Part shown: in pieces, positions 11,588 through 22,640 of the stretch
Numbering within the stretch: position 1 is the stretch's first letter
Layout: every line of letters begins with the position of its first letter
Assembly: GCA_963169105.1 (NCBI GenBank)
Contig: OY720637.1
Span: 32,235,925 to 32,299,924 of the forward strand
Origin: Ceriagrion tenellum
Taxonomy: Eukaryota; Arthropoda; Insecta; Odonata; Coenagrionidae
Reading direction: 5' to 3'
DNA: 64,000 nt
Position numbers and translations under genes: made by a program
Notes under the pieces: generated by a model
What the model was told of the DNA's origin: nothing
Database searches by the model: none
The model's input: the letters and a program-made list of their open reading frames with translations, nothing else

Positions 11588-12328
11588 ATAAAAATAGCTA
11601 TTTGTCGAAACCCTACGGTACCCAGGCTGCATATCCACAGTGACAATATCCATAGCGGTAACATAAATACTATAGAGGAATAAAATAAAATACTCTACAG
11701 CCTTAATCTTAATACCCAACGATTCCTCGATGAAAACTAGGTATCGGTCGAGCCTTATTGTACCCACGTTGCAAATTCACACGCCTTCATTAGTCGTCAC
11801 ATCCACGACAGCAATATAAATACGATACCGGAATACCGGATACTGGAAAGCTGACCAGAAGAGACTGGATGCCTTCGAAACTTGGTGCTGGAGGAGGATG
11901 CTGATGATAAAATGGACGGACAAAATAAGAAATTATGAAATGTGCAGACGAGTGGAAGAGGAAAAGACCATATGGAACACCGTAGAGAAAAGAAGAGCAA
12001 AATGGATCGGACATACACTGAGACATACCGAGTTTGTTATGAACATAATTAAAGGCAAAATAGAGAGAAAAGCTGCAAGAGGGAGACCCAGAAATAAGTT
12101 CCCGGACCAAATAAAGAGGAAAGTACAAAGAAAGAGATACCAGGAGGTGAAGGAACTAGCATTAGTTAGTGAAGGGTGGAGGGCTGCAGTCAACCAATCT
12201 TAGGATTGAAGAACCAATCACGATGACAGGAATAAAACGAAATATCCCTCACTGCAAACCCAAGTAGCAAACAATTATCGATGAAAATTAGTTATCTGTC
12301 GACCTTAATAGTACGCGGGTAGCAAATG
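11588..12328. repeat. Three copies of a ~48-bp unit, split by an RTE fragment
   Basis: Diverged copies lie at 11588-11633, 11729-11777 and 12280-12328, each running from a GATGAAAA-type start through a GTCGA core to a TACCC/TAGC end. Copies 2 and 3 are separated by the RTE fragment at 11844-12220, which probably inserted into an existing array. Confidence 0.5.
11844..12220 (+). mobile_element. RTE-type LINE C-terminal fragment (R3)
   Basis: The plus-strand product from 11844 reads WKADQKRLDAFETWCWRRML, then IKWTDKIRNYEMCRRVEEEK, KRRAKWIGHTLRH and GRPRNKF, ending EGWRAAVNQS near 12200. This is the well-known C-terminal signature of RTE-like and related LINE reverse transcriptases (WTDKI.N..V..R, RR..WIGH.LR, GRPR). 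Only this end is present, so it is a 5'-truncated insertion with no RT or endonuclease domain. R5 at 58263 starts at nearly the same point. The frame is open for about 120 codons, so it is less decayed than R1, R2 and R4. Confidence 0.85.
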
Positions 12329-14799
12329 AAATCCCCGCGTTCAAATACCCAGCGCTTACCCACGGGTAAAAGGTATCGTCTCCACTTTGCCCCGTAGCTA
12401 CACGGATACGGGCTAACTGATATGAAAACCCTAAACATCCTTTGCGACTTGCTATCGTGGACGAGGTCGCCCCGCGAGCAGACTCGACGTATATCTCACC
12501 CGAGAGGAGCGCTCGAGGAAGAAGTGAACGCCTTAGCATCACCACAAGCTAACGCACAAATAATACGAGCACGTAAGAGCACAAACAGGACCACCTCTGT
12601 TCGGCCCGACAAGGTTATCGCGGGGAGGAGAGTTGTGAATACGACACAGCGCCTCGGGCCGACAGAGGGAGAAGCACGAGAGAGCGGCGGAGGGAGTGTA
12701 GGCGTAATCTCGAAAATCTTTAAAACCGCTTCGAGACCATAGACTAAAAAAAAAAGATACCTCCCTCCATCCCCAAGGCCCCCATACACAACCCTCTCCA
12801 TGCACAATGAAAAATAAACACCCACCCCTTAAACATCCACCTTAGCCTATTTCAGCTCACGCAATGGAAATAAACGCGGAGATAGGCCGGTTTTATTGCC
12901 CATACGATGGGACAACGAAAGGGGTGGTGCTGGAGCTTTGAGATACGCGGAGAGGAAGGGTTCCGCTGAAGTCGGCCGGAGTGATATCGACGAAGCTTCA
13001 AACCGTCAGCAGAAAAAAAACAAACCCATGAGCATGAAGCGCATCGAATGTATCGGGTAAATCTCTGATAGTCAACGCCAGCAATGCCATTTGTGCCCAA
13101 AGTATGATCCAGGAGGAGCGATACAAACACCGTTGCTGTGTTCCAAACGAATATCATTCAAGTTTGAAAAGCCAAGCATATAAACTCCTCGTCCACAGTA
13201 AAACTGGACGAGAAACGATATTCCGCCCTGTTTAAAACGGCTTCAGATAAAAATTATCACGGATCACGATAAGTTTCCATGAAACGAAAGGCTGGCAGTG
13301 CAATATTTCAGTAATGATGGATTGTGACTTTAAAGTGATATTGATAGATGGATAGCGATACAAATAGCAAGACGAGAAGGGCTTCAAAGACTAGGAATCG
13401 TACCATGAGTCTATTCTAATCTACGACTCGATGTCTTATCTATATCTCCTCTTGTAAATTATAGACTCCTTGCCAAATCACGTCAAATTATCCAGGAATG
13501 TCTTACAGTTCAAAGGAGCACAACTGATTATTCTTGTTCCCCTCAGTGTACTGAACACCACATTGTTACTCTGAATAATCGAATTATATTTTTGATTTTG
13601 CATTTTTACATGTATTTGTTATTTGTATTAGTGATTTTGATTACCAGCAATCTTTTGATTAATGGCTTCATCAGGGTCCGGTCTGATAATTTGATTCCTT
13701 CAATGTCTTGAATATCACATTCTCATTTAAGAATGTTGAATAATATTATTGAATTGTCATTATGATTATTTTTATTTTCTGATTTTTGCATACTTCACTG
13801 TCCTGGCAGATCAATAATTACGTCCTTGGGTTGTAAACGTGACAATTTTTAAATTGCATTTACCCTCTAGCTGATTTTGTTACCACACTTATGCGTAACG
13901 TTTTGTATTTATGTTTCGTAATAGTTGCCCCATGGTGGCATGTATTTTGAATTTTTGTCCCGAGGGACTTTGTTCCCAAAACAATAAAGTTGTTTCAATT
14001 ATATTTTATATAGCTATCCCCGGTTTATTTTTATAGGAATCAGGAGATCTCTCAAGAGATTGTAGAGGTATGCGCATTCAACCAGAAAGTTAAACATTTG
14101 TACATCGTTTCCTAGACCAAGAAACCATGTTTCTAAGGCAATTTTCAATTGTTTAAACCTCAAAAATGCTCTTACCTCTTGAAGTAACTAAAATTAAACG
14201 TCATTACTAGTGACCGTTGGGAAATTCCACAGAAAAGAGTAAAGTTGTGGTTTAACTAACTTATAAGCCCAAATGTGTTTCATGGCTCAATGTATCTCAT
14301 TTACTACCGAGTCATAATGCCCGATGGAGGTTACTGATATTTAAATCCATATATTTTCGAGATAAAAAAGAAAAACTAAATGATGCAGCCTCTACAAAGT
14401 GGAAGATTGCCATACATTAAAACAAAAGCTGCAATGTTAAATATTCTTGTGAACAAAAGAATTGTTAGCGTATCATGTATACCTACACATGAAGAGAGAA
14501 TTTAAGCCTCCAAGTTGCAAAATTCTCCAATTGTTACAAACGTATGATAGGGAAGGATTGAAATAGTTATCTAAAACACAGTTCTATTGCCGTGATAGTA
14601 TTAACTTCATTTAAAAATTTTATTTCAGATGCATAAAATATCAATCGTGAAGGGAAAAGTTTTAACAGGACTAGTTTTGACACTTAAAATCAATGTGAAG
14701 CATATTCAAACTGTCGAACAATTGAAATCTCATAAACAACCCATACAAGCCAAAACATAGCTTATAATATACATAGAATTAGCTTCTAATCAATACGGA
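12329..14799. other. No gene recognised; 3'-end-like sequence near 13980
   Basis: A GC-richer part (12420-12830) has overlapping frames with no motif. Near 13640-13680 the minus strand has a CCTGATGAAG segment like those of the hammerhead-like sites noted elsewhere, but without the GAAAC partner. An AATAAA lies at 13983-13988 after a T-rich stretch, which could be the polyadenylation end of an unidentified element. The rest is AT-rich with nothing supportable. Confidence 0.35.
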
Positions 14800-15254
14800 T
14801 GGAAAAATATTCCATACCGCACTAACTATTACGGTAACATACTATGGTAGATCTAATCATGAGACTAAAATAAGGGAAATAGATTGTAAAACAGACAGGT
14901 TTAAATTGTTGTTTTTCCAGCGATTGATAAGAGACCATAATGCCTGCGTTAAGACTCTGATGTAGGCTAGTTGACAGGTTTCGCAGCTGATAGATTCATA
15001 TGCCTCTTAACGCATATATCTAAATCTGCCGAGTAGTGCTAACACCATGTTATGCATGTTCTCTGCATGACTCTTGTGTCACGATTACATAGTTACATTA
15101 TAGATTAGTTCAGTAGAGTGCAGAATTTGTAGCATACCCATAGTGTGGTGGATGTAGGTGAATGTTAATTTCCTCAATCTGATTCATGTTGGTGATAAGT
15201 CATCCCCTACCAAACACCCTAGTGGTGGCTTGCAGGGTAATGAGTAGAAGAAGA
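14800..15254 (+). mobile_element. LINE-D fragment (copy D3)
   Basis: A decayed coding end (a weak KIREIDCKTDRFK-like segment near 14868-14905) is followed by the D 3' UTR in the usual order. Near 15200-15240 is a hairpin with the ACCCTAGTGGTGGCTTGCAG side, and the tail has decayed to GTAGAAGAAG. Confidence 0.7.
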
Positions 15255-16299
15255 AGTAACTACTTTCAAAGACTGCGGTTACAATTTTGGCAGTGCGTCT
15301 GCTTGTAAACCGAAAGTTCAAGGGTTATAATCTCGCCTCTGGCATGGAATTTGTGCTCGTCTTAGAATTATGGCCTTGGGATGGGCGGCATGATATATCC
15401 TTACATTAGAAGTTGGACAACAAAAGAGAAAATCTATCCCAACGACTATTAAGCTTTCATATTTGTTCCCGCACCAAGCCTTCACGAAAATGAACACTAC
15501 AGACTGGTGGGTGAAAAGGTATCTTTCGCTCAATCTACCCACATGCAAAGGGTGAAACTCGATGAAAGCATCTAAAGAGACTGAGATTCGAGAAGGATTT
15601 AAGCCAGCCCTTATTCCGTCTTCACCCCATCTCATATTTAAGACACCCTTCTACTCGTAGATGCGCTGCCTATTCTGCGGAAGAAAAAAAATCAAATGTG
15701 CGCTCCATACAAAATCTATTTTCCTAACTCCCGACCGTTTATTCGACCGACCTCAACGAATCCCTAAGGGACCCAGCCCTTTCATTCCGTGAGAGAACCG
15801 TGAGGAGTTCCACGGACAAAAGATCGGTACCACCTTCTCGAGGCGGACTTTTTTCTCCCCAACATTATACCCTTGGAAGGTCACGGCCGTCTGAGGAGGT
15901 TAGAATCATCCTCCTACGCAAACGCATTTGACAACAACCGAAACGATACGGTCTGGATAGGGATAGGCGGGAGGGTACAGGGAGAAGACGGACACTAAAG
16001 AAGTGTCCCGCTAAGAGGTTTCTTTCCTTTTTAACATCTCCCACTCCCTCGAGAGGAGGGAGGGAAGGAAAAAACAGCCTTTAAACCAGGACACCCCGCC
16101 CGCACAACAAATATACACCCACAGCGGTCCCACCTCTAGCTTAATTTTCCTCCTCAATACGTCCTCCCATCCTCCTTCCATCTTGGGAGCCAAGGAAACA
16201 TATTTCTCCACCTATCTGTTTGCTGTTGCGAGCTTACATCATCAACCGCGACCTCCGCCTTGACGTGCGGGCAAGGGATACGTTTAAGCTGTTTTAGGC
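15255..16299. other. No gene recognised; weak tRNA-like segment
   Basis: At about 15280-15345 a segment reads like a worn tRNA-derived SINE head (CAAGGGTTATAATCTC in the B-box position). The rest is GC-richer sequence with no supported frame. Confidence 0.3.
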
Positions 16300-16395
16300 T
16301 GTTTGGGGAGGCGAGCCACAAGTATGGTAATCTGTGCCATTAAAGTGAGGAAGGGTGGAGAGAAACCTGGCGTCGGCATAAGCCTAATCTCAACA
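16300..16395 (-). mobile_element. SINE S1 3' fragment
   Basis: The minus strand matches the last third of S1: the counterparts of CGACGCCGGGTT, CACCCTTCCTC and the GCGCAAATGACC region. The head is missing. Confidence 0.6.
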
Positions 16396-16523
16396 ACAGG
16401 TACCCAGGGAGGTCGTGTTTGAACCGCTCGAGATAACATTGAACTCTTAATTAAGGAGTCACGTGGTACAATCACGACGATGTCGACATTTTGATGAACT
16501 TGAACCACTAGTAAAAATCTCAC

Positions 16524-16783
16524 GTAGCCATTCCGATCGAGTTATAACCATGAATATTGCAGACGGAGTTAAATACAGCGATTGGAAACACAATAAAAAA
16601 TAGTGTCGGCCTATTTCTCTACACTGGCAAACGTAGCTACCGATCCAGCATATTAATACTTCAGGAGCCATTTGTTGGCGCGACGGTTTCCATAATATCA
16701 AAGCACTAGTCAATATACAGAGAACTGGCATCATCGTCATAAGTATTCCACCAAATATATGGCAGTTCCATTGATAGCCCTCT
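16524..16783 (-). CDS. Candidate coding exon, membrane-like product, unrecognised
   Basis: A minus-strand frame is open across 260 bp and is bounded by a possible acceptor (TTGTAG, 16784-16789) and a possible donor (GTGAGA, beginning at 16523). The product begins EGYQWNCHIFGGILMTMMP and contains two hydrophobic segments, HIFGGILMTMMPVLCILTSA and HYFLLCFQSLYLTPSAIFMV, separated by KPSRQQMAPEVLICWIGSYV. The splice sites and hydrophobic pattern are what I see; a host exon is inference. T-rich DNA easily yields hydrophobic chance frames, and the tract before the acceptor is not strongly pyrimidine-rich. I do not recognise the family. Confidence 0.25.
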
Positions 16784-17040
16784 CTACAATTTCCAAGACG
16801 TTGAGGATATTATACAAGGTTTCACTATAGTTGTTCGACTGTCCCCAAGCCAATTAGCCCATTACCTAAAACGTTACCCTTGCCAACGGAATCATTCTGC
16901 GCGTGACCTCATGACTGACCAATCAAGGATACTCTTAAATCACTAGAATCCTCTCACCTCATCTCTATATGCGCAGAAACTGAAAAAGCTCGCAAATTAT
17001 TCATGGTATAGTGTTTTTGCAATAATTAGTAATGTAAAAT

Positions 17041-17262
17041 ATGGTCGGCCCCGGTGGTGGCGGGGTAAAGCCCTCGCCTGGGTAGCCAGAGGGTCCCACC
17101 TCTAGGGCCTCTAACACGAGGGTCGCGGGTTCGAGTCTCGCCTGGGTAGAATATTATCTGCCCAGGACATGGGAATTTGTGCATGTACTGGGTTGGGGCA
17201 AGAGGGGACGGCTCCGTCTCATCCAACCCAGGATAAATAAACATTAATAATAATAATAATAG
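17041..17262 (+). mobile_element. tRNA-derived SINE, family S2, with TAA-repeat tail
   Basis: The head contains an A-box-like GGTGGCGGGGTAAAGCCCTCG and a B box GGTTCGAGTC near 17129. A short body with GGGTTGGGGCAAGAGGGG follows, then CCAACCCAGGATAAATAAAC and a (TAA/AAT)n tail to about 17262. I found no convincing target duplication. The tail half recurs on the minus strand at 50600-50680. Confidence 0.75.
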
Positions 17263-18671
17263 AAACACTTAGCCAAATGTTTTTATTACCTTTTCTCCAT
17301 TAAATAAAGTTTATGAAGGAGTTTTTCGTTTGTCTCTTGCATCACAATGTCTCTTTGTATGCATTACGTGTTTCCTTGGGCAAGGTTCAAGAACAATGCA
17401 TTTTAATCCGTTCATTTATTTATTTATGCCTTTCGGTCAACTCAAGACTTTCCACTTTGATAGAATTCCATCATTTCTGCTTCTTACAGCTACATAAACA
17501 ATTAATACGAACTTAAGAACCGCAACTCTTGACCCGCATCCCCTTCACCCTCAACTGCAATCTCTTAATCGGCTTAGTAAAGCTTGATCGCCGACATTTT
17601 TAACTGATGTAATCAGCTATCACACGATAAGATTTAGAGGAGAAGAGTTTAGAATTATGCGCGTTCCAGTAGATAAAGTAAATACGATAAGCATATATAT
17701 TCTTAATTCGGCCGATGAAAATATAAGATAATTTTTTTCGGTTCACGAAGTACGAAGAAACACGAATAACCTTGTTTTAATTCATTGTTTATAGAATATT
17801 CATGAAGCGTGAAATAAACGCTGTATCATGAACATTTGAGCAAAAAAGTCAGACTTTACGGTGATGAAAGAAATGAGCAAACCTTTTCATGGCTAACAAA
17901 TCGAAGGGTGTCTCATTGCCACCACATCTCCGCACAACGAAGCCGTCAAGAGGAGGCAACTGTCAAGAATAGAAGGAGCGGACTCCCCCGTTTGGAAAGT
18001 CCGTTTTGTCCGAGCCGTCAGGGGGGGAGGGCAACCGACTGATAAAGCTCGCCGCGGTGCTTTGAAAGACACTCCTTCTCAAAAATCGTCCAAAATCCTC
18101 CTACTCCCGTGACTCCCGCCCCCTCCCACAGGGCCCTCCCACCAACGACCACACCGACCGACCGCCTCCTAAGGCGAGCCTCCATCTGACACACCTCCGT
18201 AGGGCTCCATGATACCTCCTCTCAAGAAAAAAAGCACCCTTTGTCCCTCCTCCCACATCCATCAGCCCTCTTTCTCTCTCTCTTTCCTTCTTTTCCTTTC
18301 GGAGGACAACAACCCCTCGTTTGGACGGGCGAAAGAGAGAGTGCGCAAAAAAATATACGCGCAAGGGTAGGGCCCTGTAGGGTCAGCCGCTGACGCACCG
18401 GGCCCCCGCGAATGGGCCCACACCTTCTCCTCCTCACGGATGACTTACCCACGGCATTCAACCGTCTTCCGGAACACTCAGTTGTAAGCGCTTATCCCAA
18501 TGGAGAGAGATGGGAAGGAAAAACTTGGCTCTCTCAATCAATGCCTCCCTCGCTCACTTACAAACGTAAGCAGTAGTGTTATCTATGCCAGCTAGAATAT
18601 AAATTAACATACAATAAAATTATTCCGAAGAAGAAAACGGACATAGTAGCAAAGACATACGGAAGAGAAAA
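17263..18671. other. No gene recognised
   Basis: An AT-rich part is followed by a GC-rich part (17930-18480) with C-rich and CT-rich runs. The frames on both strands in 18100-18460 overlap each other and look like compositional chance. Confidence 0.35.
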
Positions 18672-19090
18672 ATGCTAGCTAAGGAGGCGTTCACTAATAG
18701 AAGAGAGTTGATGACGGGGATAATGGGTAACAAAGTGAAGAAGAGGCTGGTGAAGGGCTTGATATGGAGCGTAGCGTAGTGTGGGGCAGAAACGTGGACC
18801 CTCAGAAAGAAAGACGAGAAGAGGCTGAACGCATTTTAGATGCTGATTTGGAGAAAGATGAAGATAGTGAGGTGGACAGATAGGAAGACAAACGAGGAAG
18901 TGCTTGAGATAGTGGGCGAGGAAAGGAAGCTTCTTATTAAAATTCATGATTGACAGAATAGGTGGCATGAGAATGTAATAAGGGGCTGGTTTGCTAAAGA
19001 ATGTGATAGAGGGTAGGATGTTGGGCAAGCGGGGAAGAGGAAGAAAGAGAATAGGTTTCTTGTGCAGGATGAAGAAGGGTAGATTGTATG
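18672..19090 (+). mobile_element. RTE-type LINE C-terminal fragment (R4)
   Basis: The plus-strand translation gives EAFTNRRELMTGIMGNKVKK, then RLVKGLIWSVA, a stop, CGAETWTLRKKDEKRLNAF, a stop, MKIVRWTDRKTNEEVLEIVG, HENVIRGWFAKE and, in a shifted frame, KRGRGRKRIGFLCRMKKGRL. This is the RTE-like C-terminal region over about 400 bp, with at least three stops and a frameshift. LINE-A copy A1 begins 12 bp after it. Confidence 0.75.
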
Positions 19091-19102
19091 GATATATTAG
19101 AG

Positions 19103-19497
19103 CACACAGATGAATTTAGATATATATTGAGAACCCCTGCGTATTATGCTAGGTTTGATCATATTGACAAGATTAGAGAGATTGATTGTCGTACCGATAG
19201 ATTTAAAATGCCATTTTTCCCGCGTACCATAAGAGAGAACAATAGGCAGCGTAGCAAAGGGATAGGTAGGTGAAATATAGTTAGAGTAGTCTGTAGTGCA
19301 TGATGCATGTAATAACAACCAATAATCCCTTTCTTATTATGTAGATACTAACCATCTATCTGCATGTGACCCTGTTATCTAGAATGTCTCCCTTAAATAT
19401 CCTACTTGCATGGCAATAGCGCATGCTTGGTGATCTTCACCCCCTGCTACACACCCTCGTGGTGGCTCGCAGGGTATTACGTAGATGTAGATGTAGA
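19103..19497 (+). mobile_element. LINE-A fragment (copy A1)
   Basis: Contains the last 55 or so codons of the A coding region (YILRTPAYYARFDHIDKIRE, DCRTDRFKMPFFPRTIRENN) in an open frame to 19273. The A 3' UTR follows, then the hairpin at about 19440-19475 and the tail GTAGATGTAGATGTAG. It is heavily 5'-truncated. Confidence 0.9.
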
Positions 19498-20174
19498 GCA
19501 AGATGGGCCCTGAAAGTGTAGAGAACTGGCAGAAAAATCTCTGACATTCCACAAAATCTACCTAAACCGGTAGAATACTTTGAAAAAATAAGAAATAAAA
19601 ATGTTGGGAATAATTCCCAAAGGGTTTCTTAATAGCATTTTACAGTTATAAAAGAGAACAAAAAATATAGAAAATTCATTGACCTATATCATGCAAATAT
19701 GTCCCGGTTTTTTTCTACCCAGGTATAGCATAAATATTTTGTACCATCAATATACCTAATGAATTTTGTAAGTTTCTGGATTCAATATTGCGTTATTTAA
19801 ACTAAGAATGGGGTAAACTCGTATTTGGAGTGAAGAATGGACCGTCACAGCAGCAGGGCAAATAAAAGTTTTGGAAAGAGAAATATAGAATTATTGAAGG
19901 ATGATTGAAATCATGTAGACGGAGAGAAACACCAGTAAAAAAAACTAAGAAAGATCAGGAGAGATAAAGATTTAATGACAGATGTACGAAGTCTCTAGAG
20001 AAGCAAAATTTATTGCGCGATTCCACCTGATAGCACACTGATAAAAATTGTAAAGGATAAAAACGGAAGATGACTAGCAATCTTATTTTTTCACTTTGCA
20101 CAAGGTAATAATACGTTTTGACAAGAAAATATTTTGATAAATAGACAGGATTCTAAATGCTCATTCGATTTTCT
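19498..20174. other. AT-rich, no gene recognised
   Basis: AT-rich sequence with scattered purine runs and no supportable feature. Confidence 0.35.
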
Positions 20175-20942
20175 TAACTTTCGGAGGGTGATATTATTCA
20201 GTGAAAACATGTCATGGGGAAAACACATCAGGGAAATTACTAGTGTAGCAAACCGTAGATTAGGATTCGTAAAAAGGGTTCTAGGCAAATGCGATGAGAG
20301 AGTACGTGAAAAAAGCTATTTTACACTTATCAGGCCTCATTTAGAATATGCCGCTAGTATATGGGATCCGTACGCGGAAGGTTTGATAAAAGAATTAGAG
20401 CGCGTGCAAAGGAGATCCGCTAGGTTTGTTAAGGCCGTTATGATAATTGTATAAGTGTTACGAGTTTAATAGAAGAACTGGGATGGGAATTACTATCAGA
20501 ACGCAGGTTAAAATTTAGGTGAAACCTTTTAAGTAAATTCGAAACCGATTTGTTCACAGATGACGTTAGATATATATTGAGAACTCCTGCGTATTATGCT
20601 AGGTTTGATCATATTGACAAGATTAGAGAGATAGATTGTCGTACCGATAGATTTAAAATGTCATTTTCCCCTCGTACTATAAGAGAGAACAATATGCAGC
20701 GTAGCAAAGGGATAGGTAGGTGAAATATAGGTAGAGTAGTCTGTAGTGCATGATTCATGTAATAACAACCAATAATCCCTTTCTTATTATGTAGATACTA
20801 ACCATGTGACCCTATTATCTGGCATGCCTTCATTAAATATCCTATTTGCATGCCAATAGTGCATGTTTGGTGATCTTCACCCCCTGCCATACGTTCCTCG
20901 TTGTGGCTCGCAGGGTATTACGTAGATGTAGATGTAGATGTA
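20175..20942 (+). mobile_element. LINE-A fragment (copy A2), among the longest
   Basis: Starts near the conserved SWGKHIREITSVANRRLGF segment and continues KRVLGKCDERVREKSYFTLI, RPHLEYAASIWDPYAEGLIK, ELERVQRRSARFVK. A 1-bp frameshift at about 20433 closes the first frame at 20454. The remaining segment (EELGWELLSERR, YILRTPAYYARFDH, FPRTIRENN) continues in another frame with an extra stop near 20520. The A 3' UTR, hairpin (20880-20922) and hexamer tail follow. This region lies after the RT domain in CR1/L2-like LINE ORFs; no RT motifs are present. Confidence 0.9.
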
Positions 20943-20990
20943 CCACGCAATGTCACTCGAAATATCGACTAACAAGATTTTTGAAATAAA

Positions 20991-21209
20991 TTAGTTGGGA
21001 AGGAATGTGCCAACGGGCCACCAGGATCGTTCGAGAAGGATAAAGGGGAGAGCCAATGAGACGATGGTTCCGTTATCATGATAGAGACACCGTTGTTGAC
21101 GTGTCCATGAGCCGATTAAAATAATAATAGCAACGATAGGCATCAAAATGACAACAGCGGCGTTGAATTTTACGTCACAATGTCGATGATTTGATAATAT
21201 CGACAACAT
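20991..21209 (-). CDS. Candidate coding segment, membrane-like, unrecognised
   Basis: A 72-codon minus-strand frame contains a strongly hydrophobic run, KFNAAVVILMPIVAIIILIG, followed by SWTRQQRC. The F..(7-8)..MP[IV]..I...W..(S)RQQ layout echoes the product of the 16524-16783 frame 4 kb away on the same strand, hinting at related exons. The adjoining minus-strand frame at 21233-21805 (190 codons) has no motif I recognise. Chance remains quite possible. Confidence 0.18.
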   Translation of the reverse strand: MLSILSNHRHCDVKFNAAVVILMPIVAIIILIGSWTRQQRCLYHDNGTIVSLALPFILLERSWWPVGTFLPN

Positions 21210-22325
21210 CAGAGAGCGTACTTGTACAAAATCTATATAAAACAGAGTAAAAGGCGATTTTTAAGATCTCTGTCGTTATAAGAGCATGGCCATATGGAAA
21301 TTAAATCTAAAAATTTAGTTGATACGTCGATTTTTAGGATGGCCTCAGATATTTTCGGCCAATTAACGATGCAGATAATATTTACGATCAGGTAACGCAT
21401 TAAATAAGGCCGATAGCTATCAACGATGAGGTGATAAAGGGAGATGTTGACGGAATCTCCCGATGAACAAACCATCTCCAATTTTCCCCCGGCATACGCG
21501 ATAAATATCAATACGTAAATACCTCGGTAACTTTTTTCCGAATCGATGGTACGAGCTGATAATCGCTGAGTATCGCTGGGATCTACTCGCTCCATGAAAT
21601 TCGCCATCTTACCTCGCTCGCCGTCTTCCCACGCCTCCAAATCAACCAAGAGAACACTGACCAGGGAAAGGATGAAAAAAACTCCTTCATTCCTTAAGCC
21701 TCCCTGCTCCCCGTAAGATCCGTAAGAAAACGGTCTTTTCTTCGTCGGGGTCACACACGAGCACCTGCTAAGACCTCTCTCGACTCCCACCCGCCGACCC
21801 CTCACCGTTCTAAGTCTCCAAAAACCGCTCAGCCCCGTCTCTTAAGAGGTCTTCTTCGCCCGCACCTCAAGCGACAAAAGAGGAAATTTGTGGCGAGAAA
21901 TTTTTCGGACGTAATCCTCCTGCCCCAACCTTTCGCCCCAACTTCTATCCCAACTCTGTTCACCCCCCTTGACAAAAGCGATCCTCCGTTTCCACCGCGT
22001 GAACTCCAGTGCACCTCTTCACAAGCGACCGTTTTCCCTCCGGCCCTGACTGACACCTCTTCCTCGAGAAAACCCTACCAGTTGGAGAAGTTGAGCGATA
22101 GATGTAGAGAATATGCGTAAAATAAAATAGAGAATAAGGGTGGGCGGAATATGAAGAGTGTCTAAAGGAGTGTGAGCTGAGAGGAGATGACAACACTCGC
22201 ACTATAAATAAGAATTTGTGGGAGTTTGAACGAGTTTCCAATTCACTTAAAACTCAATAAATTTGGCCTCATTGCGATGAGAAAGTGCTCACATCTGTAA
22301 TAAAACCAAAATATTAGACCCCTTT
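21210..22325. other. Long unrecognised minus-strand frame; GC-rich part
   Basis: The minus frame at 21233-21805 is the longest in the window at 190 codons. It shows an arginine-rich start and a hydrophobic, isoleucine-rich second half, but no family signature. From 21600 to 22100 the DNA is GC-rich and several frames overlap. I would not call a gene. Confidence 0.3.
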
Positions 22326-22640
22326 GGGGATCGGGTTTATGTGGCGGAAAAACCCTGGCCATCGGTGTGGTTGGCCAGTACTCTTTCGGAAAGAGTACTG
22401 GCCAACCACACCGACGGCCAGGGTTCAAATCCAGGCGGAGGCGGATATTTTTAAGAGGAAACGCGATCCCTACTAGAGTATCTTGAGGAGGGCACTTCAA
22501 GTCCAGTACTCCTTCTGTCGGATGAGACGTTAAACTTTGGTCCCCTTGGCGTCTTTTGTTAAGAGCAGGCTTATACCAACGCCGGGTTTCTCTCTACCCT
22601 TCCTCCATTCAGCGATAAAACCTTCCCTTTCCAACCTACC
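22326..22640 (+). mobile_element. SINE S1 copy with inverted-duplicated head
   Basis: The body from about 22425 to 22640 matches S1 (GGGCACTTCAAG, GTCGGATGAGACGTTAAAC, GCCGGGTTTCTC). The head, which starts with the usual GGGATCGGGTT at 22327, is followed by a nearly perfect palindrome: arms 22351-22387 and 22389-22425, one mismatch, around a 1-base centre. The right arm is the normal S1 head leading into the B box, and the left arm is its reverse complement. This structure is not present in the other S1 copies. Confidence 0.8.

Noticed and set aside
19481..19496. GTAGAT repeats as ordinary microsatellites
   Set aside because: They occur at the ends of LINE copies directly after the hairpin, so they are the LINE tails and not independent loci.
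21233..21805. 190-codon minus-strand frame, the longest in the window
   Set aside because: No motif, no convincing splice context, and the first half is compositionally driven by GC-rich DNA. Kept only as a remark, not as a gene.
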